From a bacterium (lineage in GTDB: Bacteria; Patescibacteriota; Dojkabacteria; JAKAPS01; JAJZLI01), in contig DAIDGT010000002.1 of NCBI GenBank assembly GCA_027459825.1, positions 18,288 through 72,629 of the forward strand: a stretch of DNA of 54,342 bases. Direction: 5' to 3'. Below are positions 35,800 to 43,035 of the stretch, piece after piece. The position numbers and the translations under genes are program-made. The notes under the pieces were generated by a model. That model worked only from the letters and a program-made list of their open reading frames with translations, searched no databases and was not told the origin of the DNA. Each line of letters opens with the position of its first letter. The first letter of the stretch is position 1.

Positions 35800-37788
35800 A
35801 TGGATTTTTTGTCTCTACCCGTACAAAACGCATATTATATAGGAGAAAAATATGCAAAATTACTATCAAAATTAGATATTTTCACAATAAAAGACCTCAT
35901 ATACTACTACCCAGTAAAGTATGCAGATTCAAGGGATATTAAAAGAATTCTTGATGTAGAAATTTCAAATAATAATATAATTCAGGGAACTGTCTCTAGT
36001 ATTAAAAATATATATACACGATCACGAAAAGTTATAACAAAAGCCAATGTTTATGATGAAAGTGGAATGGCAGAAATAATCTGGTTTGGACAGGAGTATA
36101 TACCAAGTGCAATTAAAGAAGGTAATAATGTTATTTTTTCTGGAAAGGTATACCTTGAGAGAGGAAAAATAGTTTTCAAATCTCCACAATTTGAAGTGTT
36201 AAAAGAAAACATAGATCCCATACATTTTTCAAGAATTACACCTATATACTCACAAACTAAGGGTATATCCTCAAAATGGCTACGAGCTAAAATAAAAAAT
36301 ATATTGGACAAAATTGTAATAGAAGATTATATACCAACAGAAATAAGAGACAAATATAATTTACTGGAGATAAATGAAGCACTTCAAAAACTCCATTTTC
36401 CAAAAGAGTTTAGTGATATAGAAAGCGCAAAAAGAAGACTAGGATTTGAAGAAATACTTTATATACAAGTACTATTTCATATAAGGAATGAAGAAAGAAA
36501 AAAAAGATCATCATACAGAATTGAAGTTGATAAAATTAGAATAAATGAATTTATAAAAGATTTGAATTTTTCACTTACTAAATCTCAAGTCAGAAGTATT
36601 AGAGAAATATATAATGATATAAAAAAAGGAATCCCAATGAATAGGTTACTTGAGGGGGATGTTGGTTCAGGAAAAACAATAGTCGCTGCGGTAGCAACAT
36701 ATGCAACATATCTTAATCACCTACAAACCGCAATAATGGTACCAACTTCTATCCTTGCAAACCAACATTATAATACTCTAAAAAAGCTATTTGATAAGTT
36801 TAGAATTCCAATACAGTTAATAACTGCAAACACATCAAAAGTAAATAGAAACGCACAAATAATAGTAGGAACACATGCACTGTTATATAAAAATGACATA
36901 TTTAATAATTTGGGACTAGTTATAATAGATGAGCAACATAGATTTGGAATTAAACAAAGAGAAGATATTGTAAGTAAAGGAATATACCCACACATTCTCT
37001 CAATGACAGCAACTCCAATTCCACGAACTTTAGCATTAGGAATATATGGGGATTTAGATATATCAACTTTAGATGAAATGCCAAAAAATAGAATATCCAC
37101 AAAGACTTATATTGTACCTAATAGTAAAAGGAATGATGCTTACGAATTTATAAAGACAAGAGTAGAAAAAGGAGAGCAAGCATATATTATATATCCAGTT
37201 ATAAAGGAGTCAGAAAATTCAGAACTGAAAGCGGCAGAAAAGGAATATGAATTATTAAAAAATGAAATCTTTCCATCACTTAGGGTAGAAATAATACATG
37301 GCAAGGTAAAAAATAAAGACAAAATATTAGAAGACTTTGCAAATAAAAAAATTGATATACTAATATCAACCTCTGTCATTGAAGTAGGGATAGATGTAAA
37401 AGACGCAACAGTAATGGTAATAGAGAATCCTGAAAGGTTTGGACTGTCACAATTGCACCAGTTAAGAGGAAGAATAGGTAGATCAGATAAACAGTCATAT
37501 TGTTTACTTTTTACCCCAAACACTGACAATGAAAGAATTACATACTTCTGTAAGCATAATAATGGCCTAGAACTAGCAGAATATGACCTAAAGATGCGTG
37601 GCCCAGGAGAAATATTTGGTGTAAATCAGTCAGGACGACCTGATTTAAAAATGGCATCTTTACTTGATCCAGAAATAATCAAATTAGCAAGAATGGCAGC
37701 ACCTGATATAATAGAGAACTTGAGCAAATATCCAAAACTTCAAGAAAAAGTAGTAGAAGCACAAGAAAAGGTATTAACAATTAATTAA
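35800..37788 (+). CDS. recG: ATP-dependent DNA helicase RecG
   Basis: 662 residues, slightly shorter than E. coli RecG (693). N-terminal wedge/OB region (about 1-240, with IQGTVSSIKNIYTRSRK) is followed by a superfamily 2 helicase. Walker A is GDVGSGKTIVAA, the DExH box is IIDEQHRFG, motif III SMTATPIPRTL, and motif VI QLHQLRGRIGRS. It regresses and rescues stalled replication forks. The rsmD-like gene follows after 3 nt, a frequent recG neighbour. Confidence 0.97.
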   Translation: MDFLSLPVQNAYYIGEKYAKLLSKLDIFTIKDLIYYYPVKYADSRDIKRILDVEISNNNIIQGTVSSIKNIYTRSRKVITKANVYDESGMAEIIWFGQEYIPSAIKEGNNVIFSGKVYLERGKIVFKSPQFEVLKENIDPIHFSRITPIYSQTKGISSKWLRAKIKNILDKIVIEDYIPTEIRDKYNLLEINEALQKLHFPKEFSDIESAKRRLGFEEILYIQVLFHIRNEERKKRSSYRIEVDKIRINEFIKDLNFSLTKSQVRSIREIYNDIKKGIPMNRLLEGDVGSGKTIVAAVATYATYLNHLQTAIMVPTSILANQHYNTLKKLFDKFRIPIQLITANTSKVNRNAQIIVGTHALLYKNDIFNNLGLVIIDEQHRFGIKQREDIVSKGIYPHILSMTATPIPRTLALGIYGDLDISTLDEMPKNRISTKTYIVPNSKRNDAYEFIKTRVEKGEQAYIIYPVIKESENSELKAAEKEYELLKNEIFPSLRVEIIHGKVKNKDKILEDFANKKIDILISTSVIEVGIDVKDATVMVIENPERFGLSQLHQLRGRIGRSDKQSYCLLFTPNTDNERITYFCKHNNGLELAEYDLKMRGPGEIFGVNQSGRPDLKMASLLDPEIIKLARMAAPDIIENLSKYPKLQEKVVEAQEKVLTIN

Positions 37789-37791
37789 AGT

Positions 37792-38337
37792 ATGTTAAGA
37801 ATACAATCAGGAATAGCAAAAAAAGCAAAAATTAAAGTCAATAGGGAAACAACTAGACCACTAACAAATATTGCAAAATCAGCAATATTTTCCATACTAG
37901 GAGACAAGATAGTAGGAAGTGAAATACTAGATTTATATGCAGGCTCAGGTGCATTAGGGATAGAATCTTTGTCGAGAGGAGCAAAATCAGTAGAATTTGT
38001 AGAATTTTCTAAGAAAGCTGCCGATATTATAAAAGAAAATGTATTTAAACTAAGATTTAATGAAAATTCCCAAGTACACAATATGCCGGCAGAAATATAT
38101 ATAAGAAGAAACAAACATAAGAAAAAGTTTGATCTTATATATATTTTCCAACCATATGAAATAACAAACGAAGAGATAGCATCACAATCATCAAAACTAT
38201 TAAAAGAGAAGGGGGTCGTAATATTTGAAAGAGAAAGTAAGCGACCACCAAAAGAGGTAAAAAATCTTAAAATAGTAGATACAAGGAAATATGGAAAGGT
38301 AGGATTAACTTTCTACGTTAAAACAACCATTGTATAA
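37792..38337 (+). CDS. rsmD: RsmD-like rRNA methyltransferase with altered catalytic motif
   Basis: 181 residues. Family layout of RsmD, which methylates G966 of 16S rRNA: RPLTNIAKSAIFSIL at the N-terminus and the SAM-binding motif I ILDLYAGSGALGIESLSRGA, followed by VEFVEFSKKA. The catalytic motif IV, normally (D/N)PP(Y/F), reads FQPY at residues 119-122, so the acidic/amide residue and first Pro are lost. It may be inactive, or act differently. Downstream of recG after 3 nt. Its 3' end overlaps the opposite-strand gene by 33 nt. Confidence 0.8.
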   Translation: MLRIQSGIAKKAKIKVNRETTRPLTNIAKSAIFSILGDKIVGSEILDLYAGSGALGIESLSRGAKSVEFVEFSKKAADIIKENVFKLRFNENSQVHNMPAEIYIRRNKHKKKFDLIYIFQPYEITNEEIASQSSKLLKEKGVVIFERESKRPPKEVKNLKIVDTRKYGKVGLTFYVKTTIV

Positions 38338-38733
38338 TGGTTCTACATGAGTATCTACAAGATGTCTCATACGACGAAAATACATTTCTGCATCATCTTC
38401 TGTACGAAATACAGATATACCCATCCTAAGTGTACTTGAACTTCCAGATATCCGAATAACATTTCCTCCCTCTCTTTCTATCTCCCTTACATTCACACGA
38501 GGCAGACGAGATAACAATGGACGAATATTACTTCCTTTTAAGGCACCAACAAAATCAACTCTCTCTTGTAATGAATCTGAAACTTTACGACAAGTAAAAT
38601 ATCCTACTGGCAAGATTCCAGATTCACGCATTGCACCAATAATATCAGGAACACCTAATTCACCTTGATAAGGTTCTGGAAATGCTTCTTTAAGAAAAGG
38701 GAAATAAGGATCTTTTAAAAATTCTCCTAGCAT
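38305..38733 (-). CDS. Hypothetical protein, less AT-rich than its neighbours
   Basis: 142 residues, not recognised. Soluble, no metal site. Mixed alpha/beta, with PDIIGAMRESGILPVGYF, a REIEREGGNVIRISG stretch, and a helical C-terminal part FRTEDDAEMYFRRMRHLVD. By eye the DNA is near 40% GC, against roughly 30% around it, and Arg is often encoded by CGN codons while neighbours prefer AGA/AGG. This suggests recent acquisition or strong codon constraint. No convincing -10 near its ATG. A real gene is likely because the frame is clean and the composition is protein-like. Confidence 0.65.
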   Translation of the reverse strand: MLGEFLKDPYFPFLKEAFPEPYQGELGVPDIIGAMRESGILPVGYFTCRKVSDSLQERVDFVGALKGSNIRPLLSRLPRVNVREIEREGGNVIRISGSSSTLRMGISVFRTEDDAEMYFRRMRHLVDTHVEPLYNGCFNVES

Positions 38734-38811
38734 AAAATATTACTAATAAAATTAAGAAACAGTAGGATTATAACAAAACTGTGTATATTTGCAAAATAAC
38801 AAATTCTAGAA

Positions 38812-38817
38812 TATAAT
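38812..38817 (+). promoter_or_regulatory. -10 element for rpmF
   Basis: TATAAT immediately before an in-frame ATG at 38818, which it excludes as the start; it ends 9 nt before the ATG at 38827. Confidence 0.6.
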
Positions 38818-38826
38818 ATGAGGGTT

Positions 38827-39003
38827 ATGAGTGCACTTCCAAAAAGAAGAATTTCACATTCAAGAAAAAATAATAGAAGATCTCACCATTCTTTGAAACC
38901 AATTAATTTGGTTTCATGCCCTAATTGTAGTGCAAAAATGTTGCCACATAATGCATGTAATAACTGTGGACAATACAATGGAAAAACCGTGCTACCTATA
39001 TAA
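38827..39003 (+). CDS. rpmF: Ribosomal protein L32
   Basis: 58 residues from MSALPKRRISHSRKNNRRSHH, the characteristic L32 N-terminus, with a zinc ribbon CPNCSAKMLPHNACNNCG that keeps all four Cys. A start at 38818 (MRVMSAL) is possible in frame but directly abuts the -10 and would not be transcribed. First gene of an rpmF-nusB-rnc-rpsP run. Confidence 0.95.
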   Translation: MSALPKRRISHSRKNNRRSHHSLKPINLVSCPNCSAKMLPHNACNNCGQYNGKTVLPI

Positions 39004-39004
39004 T
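38999..39004 (+). promoter_or_regulatory. -10 element for nusB
   Basis: TATAAT overlapping the rpmF stop codon and ending 8 nt before the nusB ATG. Confidence 0.45.
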
Positions 39005-39012
39005 AAAGAATT

Positions 39013-39420
39013 ATGAAATCAGGACAAGATCCTAGGCATCTTGCAAGAATACTTGCACTACAAACCTTATTTAATAATATATTTCAACAAACATCAAATT
39101 TTCCTGTAAAAGAAATTGCAGATATAGATAAAATACAAAGTTATAACGAAGAGTTATTTTCACAAATACTAGAAGGAGTAGGGAAGAATACAGACGAAAT
39201 ACAGAGAATAATAGTAAAAGCGAGCTTAGACAGACCATTAAATAAGATTAATAACCTTGATATGCAAATACTAAGAATTGCTATTTTTGAAGGGTTTGTT
39301 GGAAAAATTACACCTCCAAAAGTAGCAATAGACGAGGCAATCGAGATTGCTAAAATTTTTGGAGGGCCATCAAGTAATAAATTTGTAAGCGGGGTATTAG
39401 GTAATTTAATGAAAGAATAA
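39013..39420 (+). CDS. nusB: Transcription antitermination factor NusB
   Basis: 135 residues. It begins with DPRHLARILALQTLFNN (NusB signature is R-x-x-A-x-x-x-L-x-x-L-Y/F), continues with SLDRPLNKINNLDMQILRIAIFE, and ends with the helix PPKVAIDEAIEIAKIFGG...FVSGVLGNL. It binds boxA RNA with S10 and supports rRNA transcription. Its own TATAAT lies 8 nt upstream. rnc follows after 7 nt. Confidence 0.95.
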   Translation: MKSGQDPRHLARILALQTLFNNIFQQTSNFPVKEIADIDKIQSYNEELFSQILEGVGKNTDEIQRIIVKASLDRPLNKINNLDMQILRIAIFEGFVGKITPPKVAIDEAIEIAKIFGGPSSNKFVSGVLGNLMKE

Positions 39421-39427
39421 AAAATTC

Positions 39428-40126
39428 ATGAATTTAGAAGAATTACAAACAAAATTAAATATATATTTTAAAAATATTGAGCTTTTAGAAACTGCATTAA
39501 CCCATAGGTCTTTTTCTCAAAATAATAATGAAAGGCTAGAATTTCTGGGAGACACGGTTCTAGAATTATTAGTATCTAAATATCTTTTTAAAAAATTTCC
39601 TAGTGCAGATGAAGGTATATTAACAAGATACAGATCATCCATGGTTAAGGCGGATACATTAGCAGATGTAGCACAAAATAAATTATCTTTGGGGAATTAT
39701 TTAAAAATGAGTAAGGGAGAAGAAGATTCAGGTGGCAGAAACAGAAAAAACATTTTAGCAGACGCAACAGAAGCGTTAATTGGAGCAATATACATAGAAA
39801 AAGGGCTTGAATATGCAAACAATTTCTTGTATACTAACCTATATCCTGTTTTAGACAGTATTATAGAGAACGAATCTTATGTTGACCATAAATCTAAACT
39901 ACAAGAGATTTGTCAGCTAAGATATAAGACTATGCCTAAATATAAGATTGTCAAAACAGAGGGACCTGCACACAATAGGTTTTTTACTGCACAAGCATAT
40001 ATAAATAAAAAACCATTTGGTACAGGACAAGGTCAAAGTAAGAGAGAGGCAGAAGAGAATGCTGCTCAATATGTATTAGATAATTTAGACAAATATGATC
40101 AAGATCAGATTAACAAGAAAGGGTAA
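39428..40126 (+). CDS. rnc: Ribonuclease III
   Basis: 232 residues. Catalytic domain with the signature NERLEFLGDTVLELL and the second acidic site DATEALIGAIYIEKG; a C-terminal dsRNA-binding domain from about residue 155 (DHKSKLQEICQLRYKTMPKYKIV and REAEENAAQYVLDNL). It processes rRNA precursors and structured mRNAs. Its last 32 nt overlap rpsP in another frame. Confidence 0.97.
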   Translation: MNLEELQTKLNIYFKNIELLETALTHRSFSQNNNERLEFLGDTVLELLVSKYLFKKFPSADEGILTRYRSSMVKADTLADVAQNKLSLGNYLKMSKGEEDSGGRNRKNILADATEALIGAIYIEKGLEYANNFLYTNLYPVLDSIIENESYVDHKSKLQEICQLRYKTMPKYKIVKTEGPAHNRFFTAQAYINKKPFGTGQGQSKREAEENAAQYVLDNLDKYDQDQINKKG

Positions 40127-40316
40127 AATTCATCAACCAAGTTATAGAATTGTAGCTACCGAATCTACTGTAAAAAGAGATGGCAAATACATAGAAAAAT
40201 TAGGAAATTATGATCCTATATCAAAAAAGATAGAATTTAATAAGGAAAGAATTGAATACTGGATATCAAAAGGAGCTGTTCCTACAGACACAGTAAAAAG
40301 ACTCATAAAAAATTAA
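40095..40316 (+). CDS. rpsP: Ribosomal protein S16
   Basis: 73 residues. MIKIRLTRKGKIHQPSYRIV is the S16 N-terminus; RDGKYIEKLGNYDP and VPTDTVKRLIK also match. Small-subunit assembly protein. The ATG is inside the end of rnc, a 32-nt overlap. Convergent with pilO, leaving only 9 nt between their stops. Confidence 0.96.
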   Translation: MIKIRLTRKGKIHQPSYRIVATESTVKRDGKYIEKLGNYDPISKKIEFNKERIEYWISKGAVPTDTVKRLIKN

Positions 40317-40325
40317 CTCTAATTA

Positions 40326-41009
40326 TTAGAAGGAATTTAACATCTGATCCAATAATTTAGTATTAACAAGAGGATTTGCGTATATAGAATTACTTTCATC
40401 AGGCATTGAAAAGAAAACTACAGTAGCCAATACAGTAGGATTATTTACATCATTTACTCCAGAAGAGTTTCCATAAAACACACCACTATAAGCTAGGTTT
40501 TCTACTACAAACAGGATATTTTGTTTCTCCAATGAATTAATAAAAGATTGTAACTGAGAATAAGTTCCAAGAAAATCTACATTTACAGGATTTGATGTCA
40601 TATTAGAGGATAATCCAGAAACATTAACATTACTGGTAAAATTCTTTGGTTGTTGTCCAGAAGACAGGTTATTAAAATTTAATCCAGCATTTATACCAAG
40701 AGTCTGTACAAATCCAGATGTCACAGAAAATTGTAAATTCGATGGGATTAAAGAGTTAAATGTGGATAAATATTTATCCAACATTGCAATTTTCGACTTA
40801 CTACTATAAGAATTTAAATATTCAATCTCTTTATTTAATGCCTGACTCTTATTATTATACAAAGTAATACTTTGCTCATCAGAAGTAATCTGTCTATATT
40901 TTGGAATGAAAATGAAAATAACACTTAGTATAAGAATCGAACCTGCAAATACAGGTATGATGTATAAGGTTACTATTTTAAATAACTTTTTCTTCAAAGT
41001 GATATTCAT
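40326..41009 (-). CDS. pilO: Type IV pilus inner-membrane protein PilO-like
   Basis: 227 residues. One N-terminal membrane helix (about residues 12-33) is followed by a coiled-coil stretch (DEQSITLYNNKSQALNKEIEYLN) and a ferredoxin-like periplasmic-type domain (DFLGTYSQLQSFINSLEKQNILFVVENLAYS), the PilO arrangement. It would pair with PilN and link to PilM. Last gene of the pilus locus, starting immediately after pilN. Confidence 0.85.
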   Translation of the reverse strand: MNITLKKKLFKIVTLYIIPVFAGSILILSVIFIFIPKYRQITSDEQSITLYNNKSQALNKEIEYLNSYSSKSKIAMLDKYLSTFNSLIPSNLQFSVTSGFVQTLGINAGLNFNNLSSGQQPKNFTSNVNVSGLSSNMTSNPVNVDFLGTYSQLQSFINSLEKQNILFVVENLAYSGVFYGNSSGVNDVNNPTVLATVVFFSMPDESNSIYANPLVNTKLLDQMLNSF

Positions 41010-41567
41010 TTATTTATTATACTGAGTAGACAAACTAAAGTTAACATTCTTAGTTCCATCTGGATTATAAGTAATACCTACTGACTGAATTTGTGTATTT
41101 GTAAAGTATTTATCTTTAGGGTTAGCTGATGTAAATACCTGGATTAAGTCAGCAACATTTAAAACTTCGTTAGACTGTGCTGTAAATGTAATATTTCCTA
41201 AATAATTATACGAGAAATCAGAAAAAACAATATTAGAAGGTGCCAATGCTTCAAACTTTTGCAGAACATCGATTGGGTTTGGAAAAGAACTTTGTATCAA
41301 CTGAATATCATTGTAGCGTTGGTTAATATTATTTATTGTAGAAATAGTATTTTTGAATTTTCCAATATTTTGAGTATCTGTTTGATAAGTTTTATAAGCA
41401 TTTTGTTTCTGCATATTGATATTTTTTGAAGCCCCAATAACAACAACCGTAGCAATTTCAACCAATACAATTATTACTGCAGCGATGATATCTAAGGTGT
41501 ATGCCCTAGACTCAATTTGTAATTCTTCTTTACTTTTCTTTGGTAATAAGTTAATCTCATTTTTCAT
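41010..41567 (-). CDS. pilN: Type IV pilus inner-membrane protein PilN-like
   Basis: 185 residues. The N-terminal MKNEINLLPKKSK is the INLLP motif by which PilN binds PilM. A membrane helix (about residues 27-48), coiled coil and small C-terminal domain follow. Between pilM (6 nt upstream) and pilO (abutting). Confidence 0.9.
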   Translation of the reverse strand: MKNEINLLPKKSKEELQIESRAYTLDIIAAVIIVLVEIATVVVIGASKNINMQKQNAYKTYQTDTQNIGKFKNTISTINNINQRYNDIQLIQSSFPNPIDVLQKFEALAPSNIVFSDFSYNYLGNITFTAQSNEVLNVADLIQVFTSANPKDKYFTNTQIQSVGITYNPDGTKNVNFSLSTQYNK

Positions 41568-41573
41568 GGTAGA

Positions 41574-42626
41574 TTATTGAACTTTTAATGCGAGCCCCAT
41601 TGCTACAGCATACCCAGGGAGTAGAGCAGGCATTTTATTTTTAACATCTGGATCTATATATACCTTAGATGCAGGATTACCGACCTCAACTTCTACATTT
41701 AAGTTCCTTGCCATATAAAGTACAAGACCAGGAAGCATAGAACCATTACCTACAAGTATAATCTTTGTAGGCATTTCTGCAACATTAGTTGCTTTATATG
41801 CATTAATAATTCTCCTCAATTCATTTATAATTGAATCCATAATAGGTCCAATTGTTCTATATATCTTACCATCAAGCTGAGAGGGCTCTAGTCCATAACT
41901 TTTCTTATACTCCTCTGCCTGTATTTCTTCTAAATTAAACTCTTGAGCAATTGCTTTAGTCAGGATATATGAACCAGTAGAAATTGTTTGAGTAAAAAGA
42001 AGTTTTCCTTTAAACTCTATTACTATTTCAATATCAGAATGACCAAAATCCATAATAACACTTGGAGATGCCTCATTTTCAGATGAAATACTACGAGTTA
42101 ATGATAAAGACTCTGTTTCTATTAAAACAGGATTCAAATCAGCTATATTGAGAATATCTATATATCTACTTATTAAAAGCTTTGGAGCAGCAACAAGTAG
42201 AATATCATATTGCACAACATCATCAGACTGGTTATGAGTTTCATTAACAATAGACCAATCTACTTGCACCTCATCAGGGGGAATTGGGACATTTCTCTTA
42301 GTTGCCCAAAATACAGCTTCTTCAAGATCACTCTCTTTCTTTGCGGGTATTCTTATTATACGTGAAAAAATTGAACTATCAGGAAGAGATATTGCAACAT
42401 TATTAGTTTTAAGGTCTAGCTCTGCAACTAAGGATTTAATAGACTCAGCAAGGCTTTTTTTATGTTCCTCATTTTCACTGCCATTAACACCAAATGGAGT
42501 AGCAGCAGACCCAAAAGCTACAAGTGAAGGATTTCTATTAGCATAATTAAGTTTTACAATCTTTATTGTGCTACCACCAAAATCCAATGCAAAAAAATTT
42601 GAATTATCCTTCTTCTTGCCCCACAT
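41574..42626 (-). CDS. pilM: Type IV pilus actin-like ATPase PilM
   Basis: 350 residues. Actin-like fold: phosphate loop ALDFGGSTIKIVKL at the N-terminus, second phosphate motif PSVIMDFGHSDIEIVIE, and IILVGNGSMLPGL. It is cytoplasmic and binds the PilN INLLP tail to connect the motor to the envelope complex. It starts 3 nt after the CheY-like gene. Confidence 0.93.
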   Translation of the reverse strand: MWGKKKDNSNFFALDFGGSTIKIVKLNYANRNPSLVAFGSAATPFGVNGSENEEHKKSLAESIKSLVAELDLKTNNVAISLPDSSIFSRIIRIPAKKESDLEEAVFWATKRNVPIPPDEVQVDWSIVNETHNQSDDVVQYDILLVAAPKLLISRYIDILNIADLNPVLIETESLSLTRSISSENEASPSVIMDFGHSDIEIVIEFKGKLLFTQTISTGSYILTKAIAQEFNLEEIQAEEYKKSYGLEPSQLDGKIYRTIGPIMDSIINELRRIINAYKATNVAEMPTKIILVGNGSMLPGLVLYMARNLNVEVEVGNPASKVYIDPDVKNKMPALLPGYAVAMGLALKVQ

Positions 42627-42629
42627 ATA

Positions 42630-43010
42630 TTATTTATCTAAGTAATTTTTAACTTCTTTTAAAATTTGTGCAGGAGTGAGTTCTGTTTTCATCAAAAATC
42701 CATCGGCTTTTTGTTCAAACATATCCTTAATAACAACATCACTAGTTAGATTAGTTAATACAAGGACATAAGGAGTGCCATATTTTTCAGGATCAGACTT
42801 AACAGTTTGCAAGACATTTGAACCATTTATAGTTCCAGTTGGAAGCATTAAATCTAATAAAACTAAATTTGGCTTTTCTTTTTCAATAAGACCTAATCCT
42901 TCTTCACCATTATATGCATAAACAACCTGATAACCAGCATCTGATAAAATTTCTTTATAAAGTTCAACTAAATAAACTTCATCCTCAATTATTAATATTT
43001 TTTTATTCAT
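42630..43010 (-). CDS. Stand-alone CheY-like receiver domain protein
   Basis: 126 residues, a receiver domain only, with no output domain. Acidic pocket Glu9-Asp10 (LIIEDE), phosphoacceptor Asp53 (LVLLDLMLP), the switch Thr in VLVLTNLTS, and the conserved Lys in GFLMKTEL are all present, so it should be phosphorylatable. It leads a unit with pilM-pilN-pilO and has its own extended -10. I infer that phosphorylation modulates the pilus assembly platform. No histidine kinase is in the window. Confidence 0.93.
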   Translation of the reverse strand: MNKKILIIEDEVYLVELYKEILSDAGYQVVYAYNGEEGLGLIEKEKPNLVLLDLMLPTGTINGSNVLQTVKSDPEKYGTPYVLVLTNLTSDVVIKDMFEQKADGFLMKTELTPAQILKEVKNYLDK

Positions 43011-43018
43011 ATAGCACT

Positions 43019-43027
43019 ATTATAACA
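43019..43027 (-). promoter_or_regulatory. Extended -10 for cheY-like-pilMNO
   Basis: Minus-strand TGT-TATAAT, hexamer ending 8 nt before the ATG at 43010; separates this unit from the upstream pilus genes. Confidence 0.6.
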
Positions 43028-43035
43028 AAATTAAA

